From Diplocloster modestus (GTDB lineage Bacteria > Bacillota > Clostridia > Lachnospirales > Lachnospiraceae), in the NCBI RefSeq assembly GCF_019042245.1, contig NZ_JAHQCX010000012.1, positions 62,001 to 126,000 on the forward strand: a DNA stretch of 64,000 bases, read 5' to 3'. Position numbers and translations under genes: made by a program. The notes under the pieces were generated by a model. It had not been told where the DNA came from and ran no database searches. It saw only the letters and a list, made by a program, of their open reading frames with translations. Positions 44,946 to 54,187 of this stretch are shown one piece after another; positions within the stretch are counted from its first letter, which is position 1, and the number at the start of each line of letters is the position of its first letter.

Positions 44946-45026
44946 AAAAAGGGCTACCAAGCGAGGCTGGAATCTGCGCAACCATAAGTTGCAGCGGTCT
45001 TCCAGAAAGCTATGGCGGCCCTTTTC
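44946..45026 (-). terminator. Long multi-stem terminator after the FNT gene
   Basis: AAAAGGGC/GCCCTTTT close an 80-nt fold with inner stems AGC/GCT, CTGGAA/TTCCAG and CAAC/GTTG. On the minus strand it ends in CCCTTTTT, 45 nt after the FNT stop. Confidence 0.65.
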
Positions 45027-45069
45027 TTTTATCACTTATTTTAAGATAAGGGAAACGGGAAAAGAGAGA

Positions 45070-45873
45070 TCAGCGCCTGTAAGAATACCAGTAAAGACAG
45101 CTGACCAGTCCCGCGCCGCCGGCCAGATTCCCCAGGGATACACTGATAAGATTCTTTAATCCGTTCATCAAAGTGAGAGAATCAAAGGATACCCCGGACG
45201 CCAGAGCTGCCTGCGCATAACCGGGATCGGCTGCGGCCATCAGGCCTGCGGGTATAAAATACATATTGGCGACACTGTGTTCAAAGCCGCAGAGCACAAA
45301 GACCAGAATAGGCAGATATAACGCCGCTAGCTTACCGGTGACATGGACTGCCCGGAAGGTCATAAGGACTGCCACACACACCAGGACATTGCACAGAATG
45401 CCGAGAGCAAACGCCTGGGGTATGCCAAGCGCGCATTTTGCCGCTGCCGTCCGGATGGTGGCAACGGCCGTCTGATATCCGAACAGGTTCAGCTGGCCGC
45501 TGACAACGACAAGAAACGCGGTAAAGAGTGAACCCAGCAGATTTCCCAGATAAACGATCCCCCAGTTTCGCAGCATTCCCCCGAGTGGAATCTGTTTTTG
45601 CAGTACACCGATCATCATCAGATTATTGCCGGTAAAAAGTTCACTGCCGGCGATGACTACCATTGCCAACCCCGCAGGAAACACCAGTCCGCTGAAAAGC
45701 CTGGCTAACGCGGGATTTTCTATTGTGCTGGACACCGTATTGGAAGCCACGGCGCCGACGGAGATAAAGATTCCGGCCAGGATACTTAAGGCCAGAAGCT
45801 TCCGCCAAGGCATAGATGTCTTTGTCTTACTGCTATCGATGATCAGGTCCAGTGTTTCAACGGATGTATGCAT
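45070..45873 (-). CDS. Formate/nitrite transporter family channel (FocA/NirC type)
   Basis: An integral membrane protein of 267 residues with the FNT signatures GSELFTGNN and CGFEHSVANMYFIPAG. The family forms pentameric channels for formate, nitrite, hydrosulfide or lactate; which one applies cannot be read here. AAGGAG lies 7 nt before the ATG. It is monocistronic, with its own terminator. Confidence 0.9.
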   Translation of the reverse strand: MHTSVETLDLIIDSSKTKTSMPWRKLLALSILAGIFISVGAVASNTVSSTIENPALARLFSGLVFPAGLAMVVIAGSELFTGNNLMMIGVLQKQIPLGGMLRNWGIVYLGNLLGSLFTAFLVVVSGQLNLFGYQTAVATIRTAAAKCALGIPQAFALGILCNVLVCVAVLMTFRAVHVTGKLAALYLPILVFVLCGFEHSVANMYFIPAGLMAAADPGYAQAALASGVSFDSLTLMNGLKNLISVSLGNLAGGAGLVSCLYWYSYRR

Positions 45874-45982
45874 GGAAATTTCTCCTTATTTACAGAATAC
45901 TGATATCTATTAAGATACCAGAAAAAGGCGGAAGTGTCTATTGGGAGTTGATGGGGGGAGGGGGGCAATGGAATATATGGAT

Positions 45983-46010
45983 TTGGAAAATAGATTGGAT
46001 ATGATATAAT
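45983..46010 (+). promoter_or_regulatory. Probable promoter of the flavin reductase gene
   Basis: TTGGAA (45983-45988), a 16-bp spacer and consensus TATAAT (46005-46010). Confidence 0.55.
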
Positions 46011-46062
46011 AGAATATAAAAATAAAAAATAGATTACAAAGCCGGAAAGGATGGGATCAAGA

Positions 46063-46581
46063 ATGGGATTCAAGGAGAAAAAAGCGGAGGAGCTTTTGTT
46101 TAATCCATTTACGAAAATTGGGAAGGAGTGGATGCTGATTACCGCCGGAGATGAAGAAAAATTTAATACGATGACTGCCAGCTGGGGCGGTGTCGGTGTA
46201 TTATGGGGAAAGAATACCGTTACCGTTTACATCCGGGAGAGTAGATATACGAAGGAATTTGTGGATGCCGGTGACACTTTTACGGTGGCGTTTTTTAGTG
46301 AAGCTTACCGGAAAGCGCTGAACATCTGCGGCAGTGTATCGGGCAGAGATGAGGACAAGGTGAAACGTGCCGGACTGACGCCCTGCTATATGGATAAGAC
46401 TACTGCATTTGAAGAGGCGGATATGATTTTTGTTTGTAAACGCCTCTATCACGCCGAGATGTCTTCCCAGAATTTTGATGCTCCGGAAAATGATGAAAAA
46501 TGGTATTCTACCAAAGATTACCACACCATGTATATTGCGGAAATCCAAAAAGTTCTGGTGCGTGATCATACAGCGGATTAA
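46063..46581 (+). CDS. Flavin reductase-like FMN-binding protein
   Basis: The flavin-reductase split-barrel fold: NPFTKIGKEWMLITAGDEEKFNTMTASWGGVGVLWGKNTVTVYIRESRYTKEF, then FTVAFF and a tail with CKRLYHAEMSSQNFD. Members bind FMN and reduce it or transfer electrons. Of two in-frame starts, 46063 has AAAGGA at a usable distance, while 46051 abuts it; the difference is four residues. It stands alone between a promoter and a terminator. Confidence 0.85.
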   Translation: MGFKEKKAEELLFNPFTKIGKEWMLITAGDEEKFNTMTASWGGVGVLWGKNTVTVYIRESRYTKEFVDAGDTFTVAFFSEAYRKALNICGSVSGRDEDKVKRAGLTPCYMDKTTAFEEADMIFVCKRLYHAEMSSQNFDAPENDEKWYSTKDYHTMYIAEIQKVLVRDHTAD

Positions 46582-46591
46582 ACCTATTTTG

Positions 46592-46630
46592 CCCCCGGGA
46601 GACTGGCAGATCCAATTCCGGGGGATTTTT
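46592..46630 (+). terminator. Rho-independent terminator
   Basis: CCCCCGG pairs with CCGGGGG, followed by ATTTTT. Confidence 0.85.
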
Positions 46631-46656
46631 AGTTCTGCAACTCACTGCGCCTGAAA

Positions 46657-46728
46657 GTATACTTTACAGCATCCCTTAATGCATGCCCTTCGGGCGGGGG
46701 CGCGGCATGGCCGCTCCATAAAGTATAC
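46657..46728 (+). mobile_element. Small REP/MITE-like element, copy 2
   Basis: Perfect 10-bp terminal inverted repeats, GTATACTTTA and TAAAGTATAC, enclose a core CCTTAATGCATGCCCTTCGG that matches the core of the element at 11150-11220 in the opposite orientation. It is 72 bp long, with no gene, in the spacer before an XRE regulator. Confidence 0.65.
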
Positions 46729-46809
46729 CAAATGTAAAGTGCAGATTTCTGGAACCTGGAGAACTTATGGGTTAAAATAAGTTATACCCGTAAAGGAAAG
46801 GAGCCTTCC

Positions 46810-47946
46810 ATGAAAATTTATCAGAATATACAAAAGCTCAGAAAAGAGATGGGAATGTCCCAGGAGCAGATGGCAGAACAACTGGGGGTATCCCGCCAGA
46901 CCATATCCAAATGGGAAAGCGGGACCGTGTGCCCGACCCTGGACCGCCTGCAGGAGATGTCACGATTGTTCGGTATCCCACTGTCGCAGCTTCTGGGCGA
47001 ATCCGCGAACCAGACCGAACAGGACCGCATCCTGGAATACGAAGAGCAGATCCGCCGGCTGAAAGAGCAGAAAAAACTGCATACGGCTCTGGCTCTGGCT
47101 GCTGCCGTGGTATTCATTATCCTAGCCGGCCTTTTTGTACTCCTGTTTTTCAACATCCGGAGCATCAATCAAAGAATCGACGGACTGGATCAGCAGATCA
47201 GCGGAATCTCCGCAGATGTAACCGGTCAGATTCTGGGAATTAAAAACGATCTGGAAGAGTCGGTAAAAAAGCAGGAGAGCCTGATCGCAGACTATACCAT
47301 AAGACCTGTAGACCTGAAACTAGCCGATAATCAGATCACCCTCAAATTCACGGTAACTCCAAAAACTTATACAGAAGGCACCAACGCCGAATTCCAGCTC
47401 CATGGAAACCAGGAGTATTCAGCCTGGGCTCTTTATGAAAACGGCAGTTTTACCGCGGAGCTTCCCATATCAGTTGATGAAACGGCTCCGAGATTACAGG
47501 TTAACTTTATAAACGAAGGGAAAACCAGCAGCGAGATCCTGGATGACATACAGGATGTGCTCCATACCTTTATTATGCCGGTTGGAGGAATGGACGAACT
47601 GGCAATTACAAAATCCGGCAGGGGAATCCGAATTGACGGCACAGCCGCCGCTGCCTTCACTCCTATTTACGAATATAAGGATGACGGTCAGCCCCGCCCC
47701 TTAAATTACCCAGTATCCGGCAAAATCCTTGTAATGAAAAACGACCGCACGATCCTGGAGAAACCCCTGGACATCACCCCGGCCGACTACCAGGAAACGG
47801 TAATGAGCAACTGCTATGTCTATGCTCAATTCCAAGACCAGCTGAACGACTGCAAAACCGGTGATACCATCCGCATTCTAAGCACCCTGACTGACAATTA
47901 CGGAAATATCAGGCAGGCCGAAGTGCGTACTTATATGGTTCCCTGA
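46810..47946 (+). CDS. XRE-family regulator with membrane anchor and extracellular domain
   Basis: Residues 1-65 are a helix-turn-helix ([30 protein letters not shown]). A short linker leads to one membrane helix (about 97-118), a coiled-coil stretch ([15 protein letters not shown]) and an extracellular beta-rich domain of about 220 residues ([23 protein letters not shown]). This looks like a one-component membrane-to-DNA regulator. AAAGGAAAGGAG is the RBS. Its target is unknown. Confidence 0.8.
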   Translation: MKIYQNIQKLRKEMGMSQEQMAEQLGVSRQTISKWESGTVCPTLDRLQEMSRLFGIPLSQLLGESANQTEQDRILEYEEQIRRLKEQKKLHTALALAAAVVFIILAGLFVLLFFNIRSINQRIDGLDQQISGISADVTGQILGIKNDLEESVKKQESLIADYTIRPVDLKLADNQITLKFTVTPKTYTEGTNAEFQLHGNQEYSAWALYENGSFTAELPISVDETAPRLQVNFINEGKTSSEILDDIQDVLHTFIMPVGGMDELAITKSGRGIRIDGTAAAAFTPIYEYKDDGQPRPLNYPVSGKILVMKNDRTILEKPLDITPADYQETVMSNCYVYAQFQDQLNDCKTGDTIRILSTLTDNYGNIRQAEVRTYMVP

Positions 47947-48086
47947 TGATACTTAAGGCAAAACAAAATAAATCTCAAAGCAAAACGCCGGTAGACAGAA
48001 TTCGGGAAAACTATTACAATAGAGAGCAAAAGAATCTTGTTAGATGGTGGAAATATTTGGATGGCAGATACGGCAGAGGAGATTTT

Positions 48087-49256
48087 ATGGAGGAATTAAG
48101 GCTGGTTTTGCAGGATATAATGAATATAGATTTGATACAAGTGACGATGAGCGGAGCCAGAGGCATGGCAGGCTGCGCGAAGATAAAAATACGGCCGATG
48201 CTTCGGCGGGAGCAGTTGTTTTTTCAGGCAGAAGAATTTCGGAATCATCAGGTGTTCCATCAGAATCTGGAATCGGATCAGGTGAGAGCCTATGTCCTGG
48301 AAAAAATGGAGAATAGTTTTAAGCAGCTGCAGGCGGAGACGAAGCAGGAAAGCATAAATGTTCTGGTCAGTAAAAAGGGCAGGGTAAATGTGAAGAGGCA
48401 GCGCCTGAAACAGGCAAAAGAGCAGGGAGATCTGACCCATAATCGTAAGAAACAGTATGTGCTGCCCGAGGGAACGGCGGTTCCTTTTTTAGTGGATCTG
48501 GGTGTCATGACACGGGAAGGAAATGTGGTTAAAAACAAATATGATAAATACCGGCAGATCAACCGGTTTCTGGAATTTATCCGGGATGTGCTGCCGGAGC
48601 TGCCGAAAGGTCGGCAGCTTACGATACTGGATTTCGGATGCGGAAAATCTTATCTGACCTTTGCCATGTATTATTATCTGAAAGAACTGGAAGGATATGA
48701 TATACGGATTATTGGGCTGGATCTGAAACAAGAAGTGATTGACCGCTGTAATCAGTTAAGCCGGCGGTATGGGTATGACACGCTGGATTTTCTCACCGGG
48801 GATATCGCAGATTATGAAGGGGTATCGGAAGTGGATATGGTGGTGACCCTTCATGCCTGTGACACGGCCACGGATTTTGCGCTGGCCAAGGCGGTCCGGT
48901 GGAACGCAAAGGTGATTTTGTCGGTGCCCTGCTGTCAGCATGAGCTGAACGGGCAGATGCGAAGCGATGTTCTGGAACCGTTGTTCCGGTATGGGATTAT
49001 TAAGGAGCGGATCGCGGCGCTCGCCACCGACGCGCTGCGGGCAGAGCTTCTGGAGCAGCAGGGGTATCGGGTGCAGATTCTGGAGTTTATCGACATGGAA
49101 CATACACCGAAGAATCTGTTGATTCGTGCTGTGAAAACGCGTAAAATGGAGAATAGCCCGGAGCGGTATGAGGCGTGCCGGGATTTTCTGGGGGTTCATC
49201 CTTCTTTGGAAAGGTTGCTGTGTGAACAATCTGAAGTGAAGGGAAAGATCAAATGA
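48087..49256 (+). CDS. Class I SAM-dependent methyltransferase
   Basis: Motif I is LTILDFGCGKSYLTFAMYYYL, then IIGLDLK for the ribose-binding acid, VVTLHACDTATDFAL and VPCCQHELNGQM, a pattern of the Methyltransf_32 group that often acts on RNA or protein. I place the start at 48087, with AGAGGAG 6 nt upstream; the open frame extends to 47946, but that extension is Lys/Asn/Arg-rich and unlike the family. The 140-bp gap before it has no other gene. The stop overlaps the next start by 4 bp. Confidence 0.82.
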   Translation: MEELRLVLQDIMNIDLIQVTMSGARGMAGCAKIKIRPMLRREQLFFQAEEFRNHQVFHQNLESDQVRAYVLEKMENSFKQLQAETKQESINVLVSKKGRVNVKRQRLKQAKEQGDLTHNRKKQYVLPEGTAVPFLVDLGVMTREGNVVKNKYDKYRQINRFLEFIRDVLPELPKGRQLTILDFGCGKSYLTFAMYYYLKELEGYDIRIIGLDLKQEVIDRCNQLSRRYGYDTLDFLTGDIADYEGVSEVDMVVTLHACDTATDFALAKAVRWNAKVILSVPCCQHELNGQMRSDVLEPLFRYGIIKERIAALATDALRAELLEQQGYRVQILEFIDMEHTPKNLLIRAVKTRKMENSPERYEACRDFLGVHPSLERLLCEQSEVKGKIK

Positions 49257-51787
49257 AGAATTTACTGATTCGGATCGTCGTGCTGCTGCTTGTCTTTGCA
49301 GGTGGAATCGCTGCGTTTGGCAGCATTTTAGATAAAGGGAATGCCGGACTGACGGCTGAGATGGCGTCGGCTGCGCTGCCCGTGGCATATACGGAAGTAG
49401 AGGGCATGCAGGTGAACCGTATGCAGGGCTATACCCAGGAGATGGACGCTAACTATGTCCGGGATTCCATCACGCCGCTGCCGCAGGACCGGAAGCTTGC
49501 CGTATTGATAAGGGAATACGGCAATGCGGTACGCAGCGTTTCCTACGAAGTGCGGAGCATTGACACGACCCGTCTGGTGGAAGATACGCAGGTCACGGAT
49601 TTTTCCCAAAGCGACGGCTATTTTCGGGTGGTTCTTCCGATCAAGGACCTGTTGGAGCAGGGACAGGAATATATATTAAAAATCATCGTGGAAACGGAAG
49701 ATGCGACGGTGGACTACTATACCCGCATTGTCTGCGATGAGGAGATGCATGCGAAGGACTGCGTGGACTTTATGCAGTCTTTTAGTGACGCCACTTTTGA
49801 AAAAGAGGAGGCGGATTTTGATATATCCAAATATCTGGAACCGAATTCCCAGGGGGATAATTCCACGTTCCAGCATGTGACCATTCACAGCAAGCTGTCG
49901 CAGGTGAACTGGGGAGGAATGGAAGCAGAAAGGACCGGGGAAGTGGAAGTATCCATAAAGGAGATCAGTCCCACCGCCACCGCCGCTGTTTTAAAATATA
50001 TGGTGACAGCTCCGGATGAAAACGGTAACTCAGAGAGTTATCACGTGTCCGAGTTTTTCCGGGTGCGCTATACCCAGGACAGGATGTATCTGCTGGACTA
50101 TGACCGGACCATGGAGCAGGTGTTTGACAAGGAAGGAGCACAGTTCGGGAAACAGTCCATTTATCTGGGAATCCGGGATAATGAGATAGACTTTAAAACG
50201 AATGAAAAGGGAGATAAGATCAGCTTTGTCCAGGAACGGGAGCTGTGGCAGTATGATCAGACCGAGGATAAAATGTCACGGGTATTCAGTTTCTATGACG
50301 GAAAAGACCTGAGGGCTTCCTATGACCAGCATGAGATCAAGATCATAGACGTGGATGAGGAGGGAAATACGGATTTTATGGTCTATGGATATATGAACCG
50401 GGGACGCCATGAGGGTAAATCCGGTGTTTGCGTCTACAAATTCAGCAGTGTGTCGAATACCATTGAGGAAACCGCTTTTATCAGCAGCCCAAAATCCTAT
50501 CAGTTATTAGATCAGGATATGGGAGTTCTTTCCTATGTGAATAAGGCGGGGAAACTGTTTTTGATGATCAACGGCAGCCTCTATCAGATCGATCTGGCTT
50601 CGGGATACTGTCAGACACTGGCTTCCGGTATCAAAGAAGGCTGTTACAGCGTGTCCGGGAACAACCGTCTGTTCGCCTGGCAGGAACAAAACGATCCGTA
50701 CCATTCCACCAGCATTACGGTCATGGACCTGGAAAACGGGTTCCAACATACGGTAAACGCGGAAGAAGGAGATTATATCAGGGCTCTTGGATTCGTTGAT
50801 ACGGATTTCATGTATGGAGCTGCCCGGCAGGAAGATCTGGAAACGGAAGTGACCGGGAATATTCTGTTCCCCATGTACCGGCTTGTGATTCTGAATGAGG
50901 AGGCAGGACAGAAGGGCGCCGTCGCCAAGGACCTGAATTATGGAGATTCCGGCCTGTATATCTCGGATGCGGCTGTGAACAACAACAGAATCACCCTGTA
51001 TCGGGTAGAACGCGGTGCGGGCGGATATACCCGGACGGATGAAGATTATATCATGACCAATGCGGCGCAGGAGGAACAGAAAGTAAGTGCCGGCAGCTAT
51101 GTGTCGGAATTAAAGGAGACAGTGTATCAGATCTCCCTGCTGTGGCCGGTGGAAAACACAAAGCCCAAGCTTCTGCACCCGAAGGAAGTTCTTTTCGAAG
51201 ATTCCAGAGAAGTAGTGCTCGAAGAAGCGGCTGATCCCAGCAGCCGGTTTTATGTCTATGGCAGAGGCAGACTGCAGGCCGTCTACGCGCAGGCAGGTCC
51301 GGCGATCCGCCTGGCGGATGAGATCATGGGAGTAGTCGTGGCGGATAATCAGAAATATGTGTGGGAGCGGGGGAACCGTAAGCTTCGGACCCAGCTTTCC
51401 GACCTTGCCGCGGAAACGGTCGAGGAGGGCAAAACCAGCCTTTCCGTATGCCTGGATGTTATACTGAAGAGGCAGGATATTTATATCAATTCTCAGGAAT
51501 TTATAAACAGTGGGAAGTCGACGATAGATATTCTGAACGAGCAGCTGGATAACCGCGCGGTGGACCTGACCGGCTGTTCCCTGGAAGAGACCTTTTATTA
51601 TATCAGCAACGGTGCGCCGGTAATCGGCATGGTCGACGGAACCAATGCGGTGCTGCTGATGGGATACGATGAGGTGAGTGTAAGCTATATGGACCCATCC
51701 AGCGGATCGATTGAGAAAAAAGGATTAAAGGCTTCAGCGGAAATGTTTGAGGCTGCGGGGAATGTATTTATCAGTTCTGTGAAATAA
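49253..51787 (+). CDS. Membrane-anchored extracellular protein, beta-propeller-like, with a C39-like tail
   Basis: The N-terminal hydrophobic segment (LLIRIVVLLLVFAGGIAAFG) is an uncleaved signal or anchor. The rest lies outside: a beta-rich region (about 60-230), repeated beta-propeller-like strands (about 270-640) and a C-terminal stretch (about 735-844) that resembles a papain-like C39 domain (ISNGAPVIGMVDGTNAVLLMGYDEVSVSYMDP). The catalytic Cys and His of an active peptidase are not evident, so it may be a binding module. ATGA overlap with the methyltransferase implies coupling. Function unknown. Confidence 0.65.
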   Translation: MKNLLIRIVVLLLVFAGGIAAFGSILDKGNAGLTAEMASAALPVAYTEVEGMQVNRMQGYTQEMDANYVRDSITPLPQDRKLAVLIREYGNAVRSVSYEVRSIDTTRLVEDTQVTDFSQSDGYFRVVLPIKDLLEQGQEYILKIIVETEDATVDYYTRIVCDEEMHAKDCVDFMQSFSDATFEKEEADFDISKYLEPNSQGDNSTFQHVTIHSKLSQVNWGGMEAERTGEVEVSIKEISPTATAAVLKYMVTAPDENGNSESYHVSEFFRVRYTQDRMYLLDYDRTMEQVFDKEGAQFGKQSIYLGIRDNEIDFKTNEKGDKISFVQERELWQYDQTEDKMSRVFSFYDGKDLRASYDQHEIKIIDVDEEGNTDFMVYGYMNRGRHEGKSGVCVYKFSSVSNTIEETAFISSPKSYQLLDQDMGVLSYVNKAGKLFLMINGSLYQIDLASGYCQTLASGIKEGCYSVSGNNRLFAWQEQNDPYHSTSITVMDLENGFQHTVNAEEGDYIRALGFVDTDFMYGAARQEDLETEVTGNILFPMYRLVILNEEAGQKGAVAKDLNYGDSGLYISDAAVNNNRITLYRVERGAGGYTRTDEDYIMTNAAQEEQKVSAGSYVSELKETVYQISLLWPVENTKPKLLHPKEVLFEDSREVVLEEAADPSSRFYVYGRGRLQAVYAQAGPAIRLADEIMGVVVADNQKYVWERGNRKLRTQLSDLAAETVEEGKTSLSVCLDVILKRQDIYINSQEFINSGKSTIDILNEQLDNRAVDLTGCSLEETFYYISNGAPVIGMVDGTNAVLLMGYDEVSVSYMDPSSGSIEKKGLKASAEMFEAAGNVFISSVK

Positions 51788-51922
51788 TAGATCAGAGAAA
51801 TACCCAGCCAGTAATACTGCGGGCTGAATCTATGAAAACGAATGACTGCCTGCGGCATTCCATTGCATTCTGATTTTTAGCAAGCAGACATGAGTGGGAA
51901 GAATGAAAAGAGGATAACTGAA

Positions 51923-53038
51923 ATGGATGAAAGAATCAAACAGCTGGCCCGGAATCTGGTCCGGTATTCCTGCAAGGTAAAGGAAAATGACAAGGTCTAT
52001 ATTCACTATATCGGAGAAGACACTGAAGACCTGGCCCGGGCTGTAATCAAAGAAGTGTATGAGGCAAAGGGAATCCCTTTCGCTCATTTCACCGGACAGC
52101 GCGTACAGCGGGAGATCCTGCTGAACTGTACGGAAGAACAGATGAAGCTGATGGCTGAGGTGGATGCGCTGGAAATGTCCAAAATGGACTGCTATATCGG
52201 CATCCGGGGCTCTGCAAACTCATCTGAGCTGGCGGATGTGCCGGCGGAAAAAATGAAACTGTATGAGAAACTGTATTCCACCCCGGTGCATCATGAAATC
52301 CGTGTCCCCAAGACCAGATGGGTGATTCTGCGTTACCCCAATGCGTCCATGGCCCAGCTTTCCAATACCAGTACGGAAGCTTTTGAGGACTTTTATTATA
52401 AAGTCTGCAATCTGGATTATTCCAAAATGCTCACCGCCATGCAGGAGCTGGTAAAACTGATGAATCGCACCGACCGGGTGCGCCTCACGGGCCCTGGCAC
52501 GGACTTAAGCTTTTCCATCAAGGATATTCCTGCGATCCCCTGTGCCGGAGAGATGAATATCCCGGACGGCGAAGTTTTTACCGCTCCGGTCAGAGAATCG
52601 GTAAACGGAAAGATTTCCTATAATACCCCCTCGCCTTATCAGGGCTTTACCTTCGAAAATGTCTGCCTGGAATTCAAAAACGGGAAAATTATCAATGCCA
52701 CGGCCAATGATACTACCAGAATCAACCAGATCTTTGATACGGATCAGGGAGCCAGATATGTGGGAGAATTCGCCATAGGGGTGAACCCTTATGTGCTGGA
52801 ACCCATGAAGGATATCCTGTTTGACGAGAAGATCATGGGTTCCATCCACTTTACACCGGGAAACTGCTATGAGGAAGCCCCCAATGGCAATGAGTCTGCG
52901 ATCCACTGGGATCTGGTTCTGATCCAGAGGCCGGAGTACGGCGGCGGGGAGATCTATTTTGACGACATGCTGATCCGCAGGGACGGAAGGTTCATGCTGC
53001 CTGAACTGGAGTGCTTAAACCCGGAAAATCTGATGTAA
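51923..53038 (+). CDS. M29-family aminopeptidase (AmpS/PepS type)
   Basis: A cytoplasmic metallo-aminopeptidase of 371 residues. The two-metal site residues are recognisable in EMNIPDGEVFTAP, GEFAIGVN, GSIHFTPGN and HWDLVLI. I use ATG 51923 (MDERIKQLARN) with AGAGG upstream; an ATG at 51890 would add 11 residues without an RBS. It stands between the propeller-like gene and the convergent queT. Confidence 0.92.
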   Translation: MDERIKQLARNLVRYSCKVKENDKVYIHYIGEDTEDLARAVIKEVYEAKGIPFAHFTGQRVQREILLNCTEEQMKLMAEVDALEMSKMDCYIGIRGSANSSELADVPAEKMKLYEKLYSTPVHHEIRVPKTRWVILRYPNASMAQLSNTSTEAFEDFYYKVCNLDYSKMLTAMQELVKLMNRTDRVRLTGPGTDLSFSIKDIPAIPCAGEMNIPDGEVFTAPVRESVNGKISYNTPSPYQGFTFENVCLEFKNGKIINATANDTTRINQIFDTDQGARYVGEFAIGVNPYVLEPMKDILFDEKIMGSIHFTPGNCYEEAPNGNESAIHWDLVLIQRPEYGGGEIYFDDMLIRRDGRFMLPELECLNPENLM

Positions 53039-53083
53039 GACACATCTTCTTGGCGTAAGACATATTCTCGCGGGGCGATCTGA

Positions 53084-53569
53084 TTAAAACGAAAGGAATA
53101 TCAGATGCTTATATTTGTTCAGTGCGAACATTAATGCAATACCGAGGATTCCGCAACACACAACTTCTCCAATGCCCACAGTCAGCATCATAAACGGGAT
53201 CGGTAAAATGATCAGATACCCGTAGCGCAGTATAAATGGTACGATCAGGATATTAGCCAGGATCGGCGGCAGGGGCACCAGGTAGCGGTGTTTCCGCAGC
53301 AGATAGGAACCCACGGCACCTATTAATGTAGCCAGACTGCCGAAAATGATATCGGGGAGAATGGAACCTGCCAGAATATTTCCTAGCAGACAGCCCACAA
53401 ACAGGCCGGGTATGGCGGCTGGGGTGAACATGGGAAGGATGGTCAAAGCTTCCGCGATACGAAACTGGACCTGTCCGAATCCAAACGGGGCGAATACGAG
53501 TGTCAATACGACATAGACAGCGGCTATCATGGCCGCCTGAGTGATAAATACTACCTTTTTGCTTTTCAT
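53084..53569 (-). CDS. queT: Queuosine-precursor transporter QueT
   Basis: A small integral membrane S-component-like protein of 161 residues with five or six helices (FITQAAMIAAVYVVLTLVF, FRIAEALTILPMFTPAAIPGLFVGCLLGNI). QueT members take up preQ1 or preQ0 for queuosine and usually work with a shared ECF module. A structured leader upstream supports the call. AAAGGAG lies 7 nt before the ATG. Confidence 0.9.
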   Translation of the reverse strand: MKSKKVVFITQAAMIAAVYVVLTLVFAPFGFGQVQFRIAEALTILPMFTPAAIPGLFVGCLLGNILAGSILPDIIFGSLATLIGAVGSYLLRKHRYLVPLPPILANILIVPFILRYGYLIILPIPFMMLTVGIGEVVCCGILGIALMFALNKYKHLIFLSF

Positions 53570-53576
53570 TTTTTAT

Positions 53577-53650
53577 CTCCTTTAGTTTTGTTTTTTAGCC
53601 GCCTGAGGCGGGGAGGTCAGGAAGGTTTCGAACTGACCGGCGAGTTGCCG
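53577..53650 (-). promoter_or_regulatory. Candidate preQ1-II-like riboswitch before queT
   Basis: Read leftward: CGGC/GCCG, then stem GGTCAG/CTGACC whose 12-nt loop contains CCTT, then hairpin CCGCC-TCA-GGCGG, an A-rich linker and AAAGGAG. The loop CCTT can pair with AAGG of the ribosome binding site. This order matches my memory of the preQ1-II (COG4708) type, which blocks translation of queT genes. The class call needs a covariance search. Confidence 0.5.
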
Positions 53651-53686
53651 TGAATCCTGATTGTTTATGGAGTTCGCAGCTTTTTT

Positions 53687-53714
53687 AGTATAACAGGTAA
53701 CTGGATAAAGTCAA
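53687..53714 (-). promoter_or_regulatory. Promoter of queT
   Basis: On the minus strand TTGACT (53709-53714), a 16-bp spacer and an extended -10 TGTTATACT (TATACT 53687-53692). It gives a leader of about 110 nt. Confidence 0.7.
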
Positions 53715-53775
53715 GTGTTACCTAAATTATGGTGTTAACCTTAATTATGTAAGGCAGAAACTATATTAGAGATAT

Positions 53776-53823
53776 TTTAAGACACAAAAAAACAGGCGCC
53801 GACCTGTTTTTTTGTGTCTTAAA
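53776..53823. terminator. Perfect 21-bp hairpin, bidirectional terminator
   Basis: A 21-bp perfect stem (53776-53796 with 53803-53823) around a 6-nt loop, containing A7/T7 runs in the stem. It begins 2 nt after the stop of the small minus-strand gene. Confidence 0.8.
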
Positions 53824-53825
53824 TA

Positions 53826-53975
53826 TTAACCTTCTGCCTCATTTACAATGTCTTCCAGACATTTAATGAGATCCTGAAGAGTGTAGAGCTGAACATTGCG
53901 CTCCAGTATCGCGTTTTTCAGATCTACGGAAAGGGTTTCAAACTTTTCCTGGAGAGCGGGAGCCACATATGACAT
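53826..53975 (-). CDS. 49-residue helical protein of unknown function
   Basis: A minus-strand frame of 50 codons, MSYVAPALQEKFETLS to IKCLEDIVNEAEG, is predicted to be almost all amphipathic helix. Three tandem ATG codons (53981, 53978, 53975) follow GAGGTG; the third has the best spacing of 6 nt. A strong hairpin starts 2 nt after the stop. RBS, compact frame and terminator together support a real gene. I recognise no family. Confidence 0.65.
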   Translation of the reverse strand: MSYVAPALQEKFETLSVDLKNAILERNVQLYTLQDLIKCLEDIVNEAEG

Positions 53976-54187
53976 CATCATCACCTCACAGATAGTGTAA
54001 CCCGAACCTGTTAAAAATATTTCTGAACTTTCATTCCTTGTTACTTTCCGGGCGGAATTCTGTTTTATTGTATAATTTTGACGGTTATGTTAGAATGAAA
54101 GCACATGAAATGCGAGAATGCATTACAAATGATAACACATTACATAACAAAAAACAGCCATGTGCACAGAACAAGAGGAGAGGGATT

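Noticed and set aside
47946..48086. N-terminal extension of the methyltransferase
   Set aside because: The segment is basic and low in conservation character. AGAGGAG before ATG 48087 and the family start fit better.
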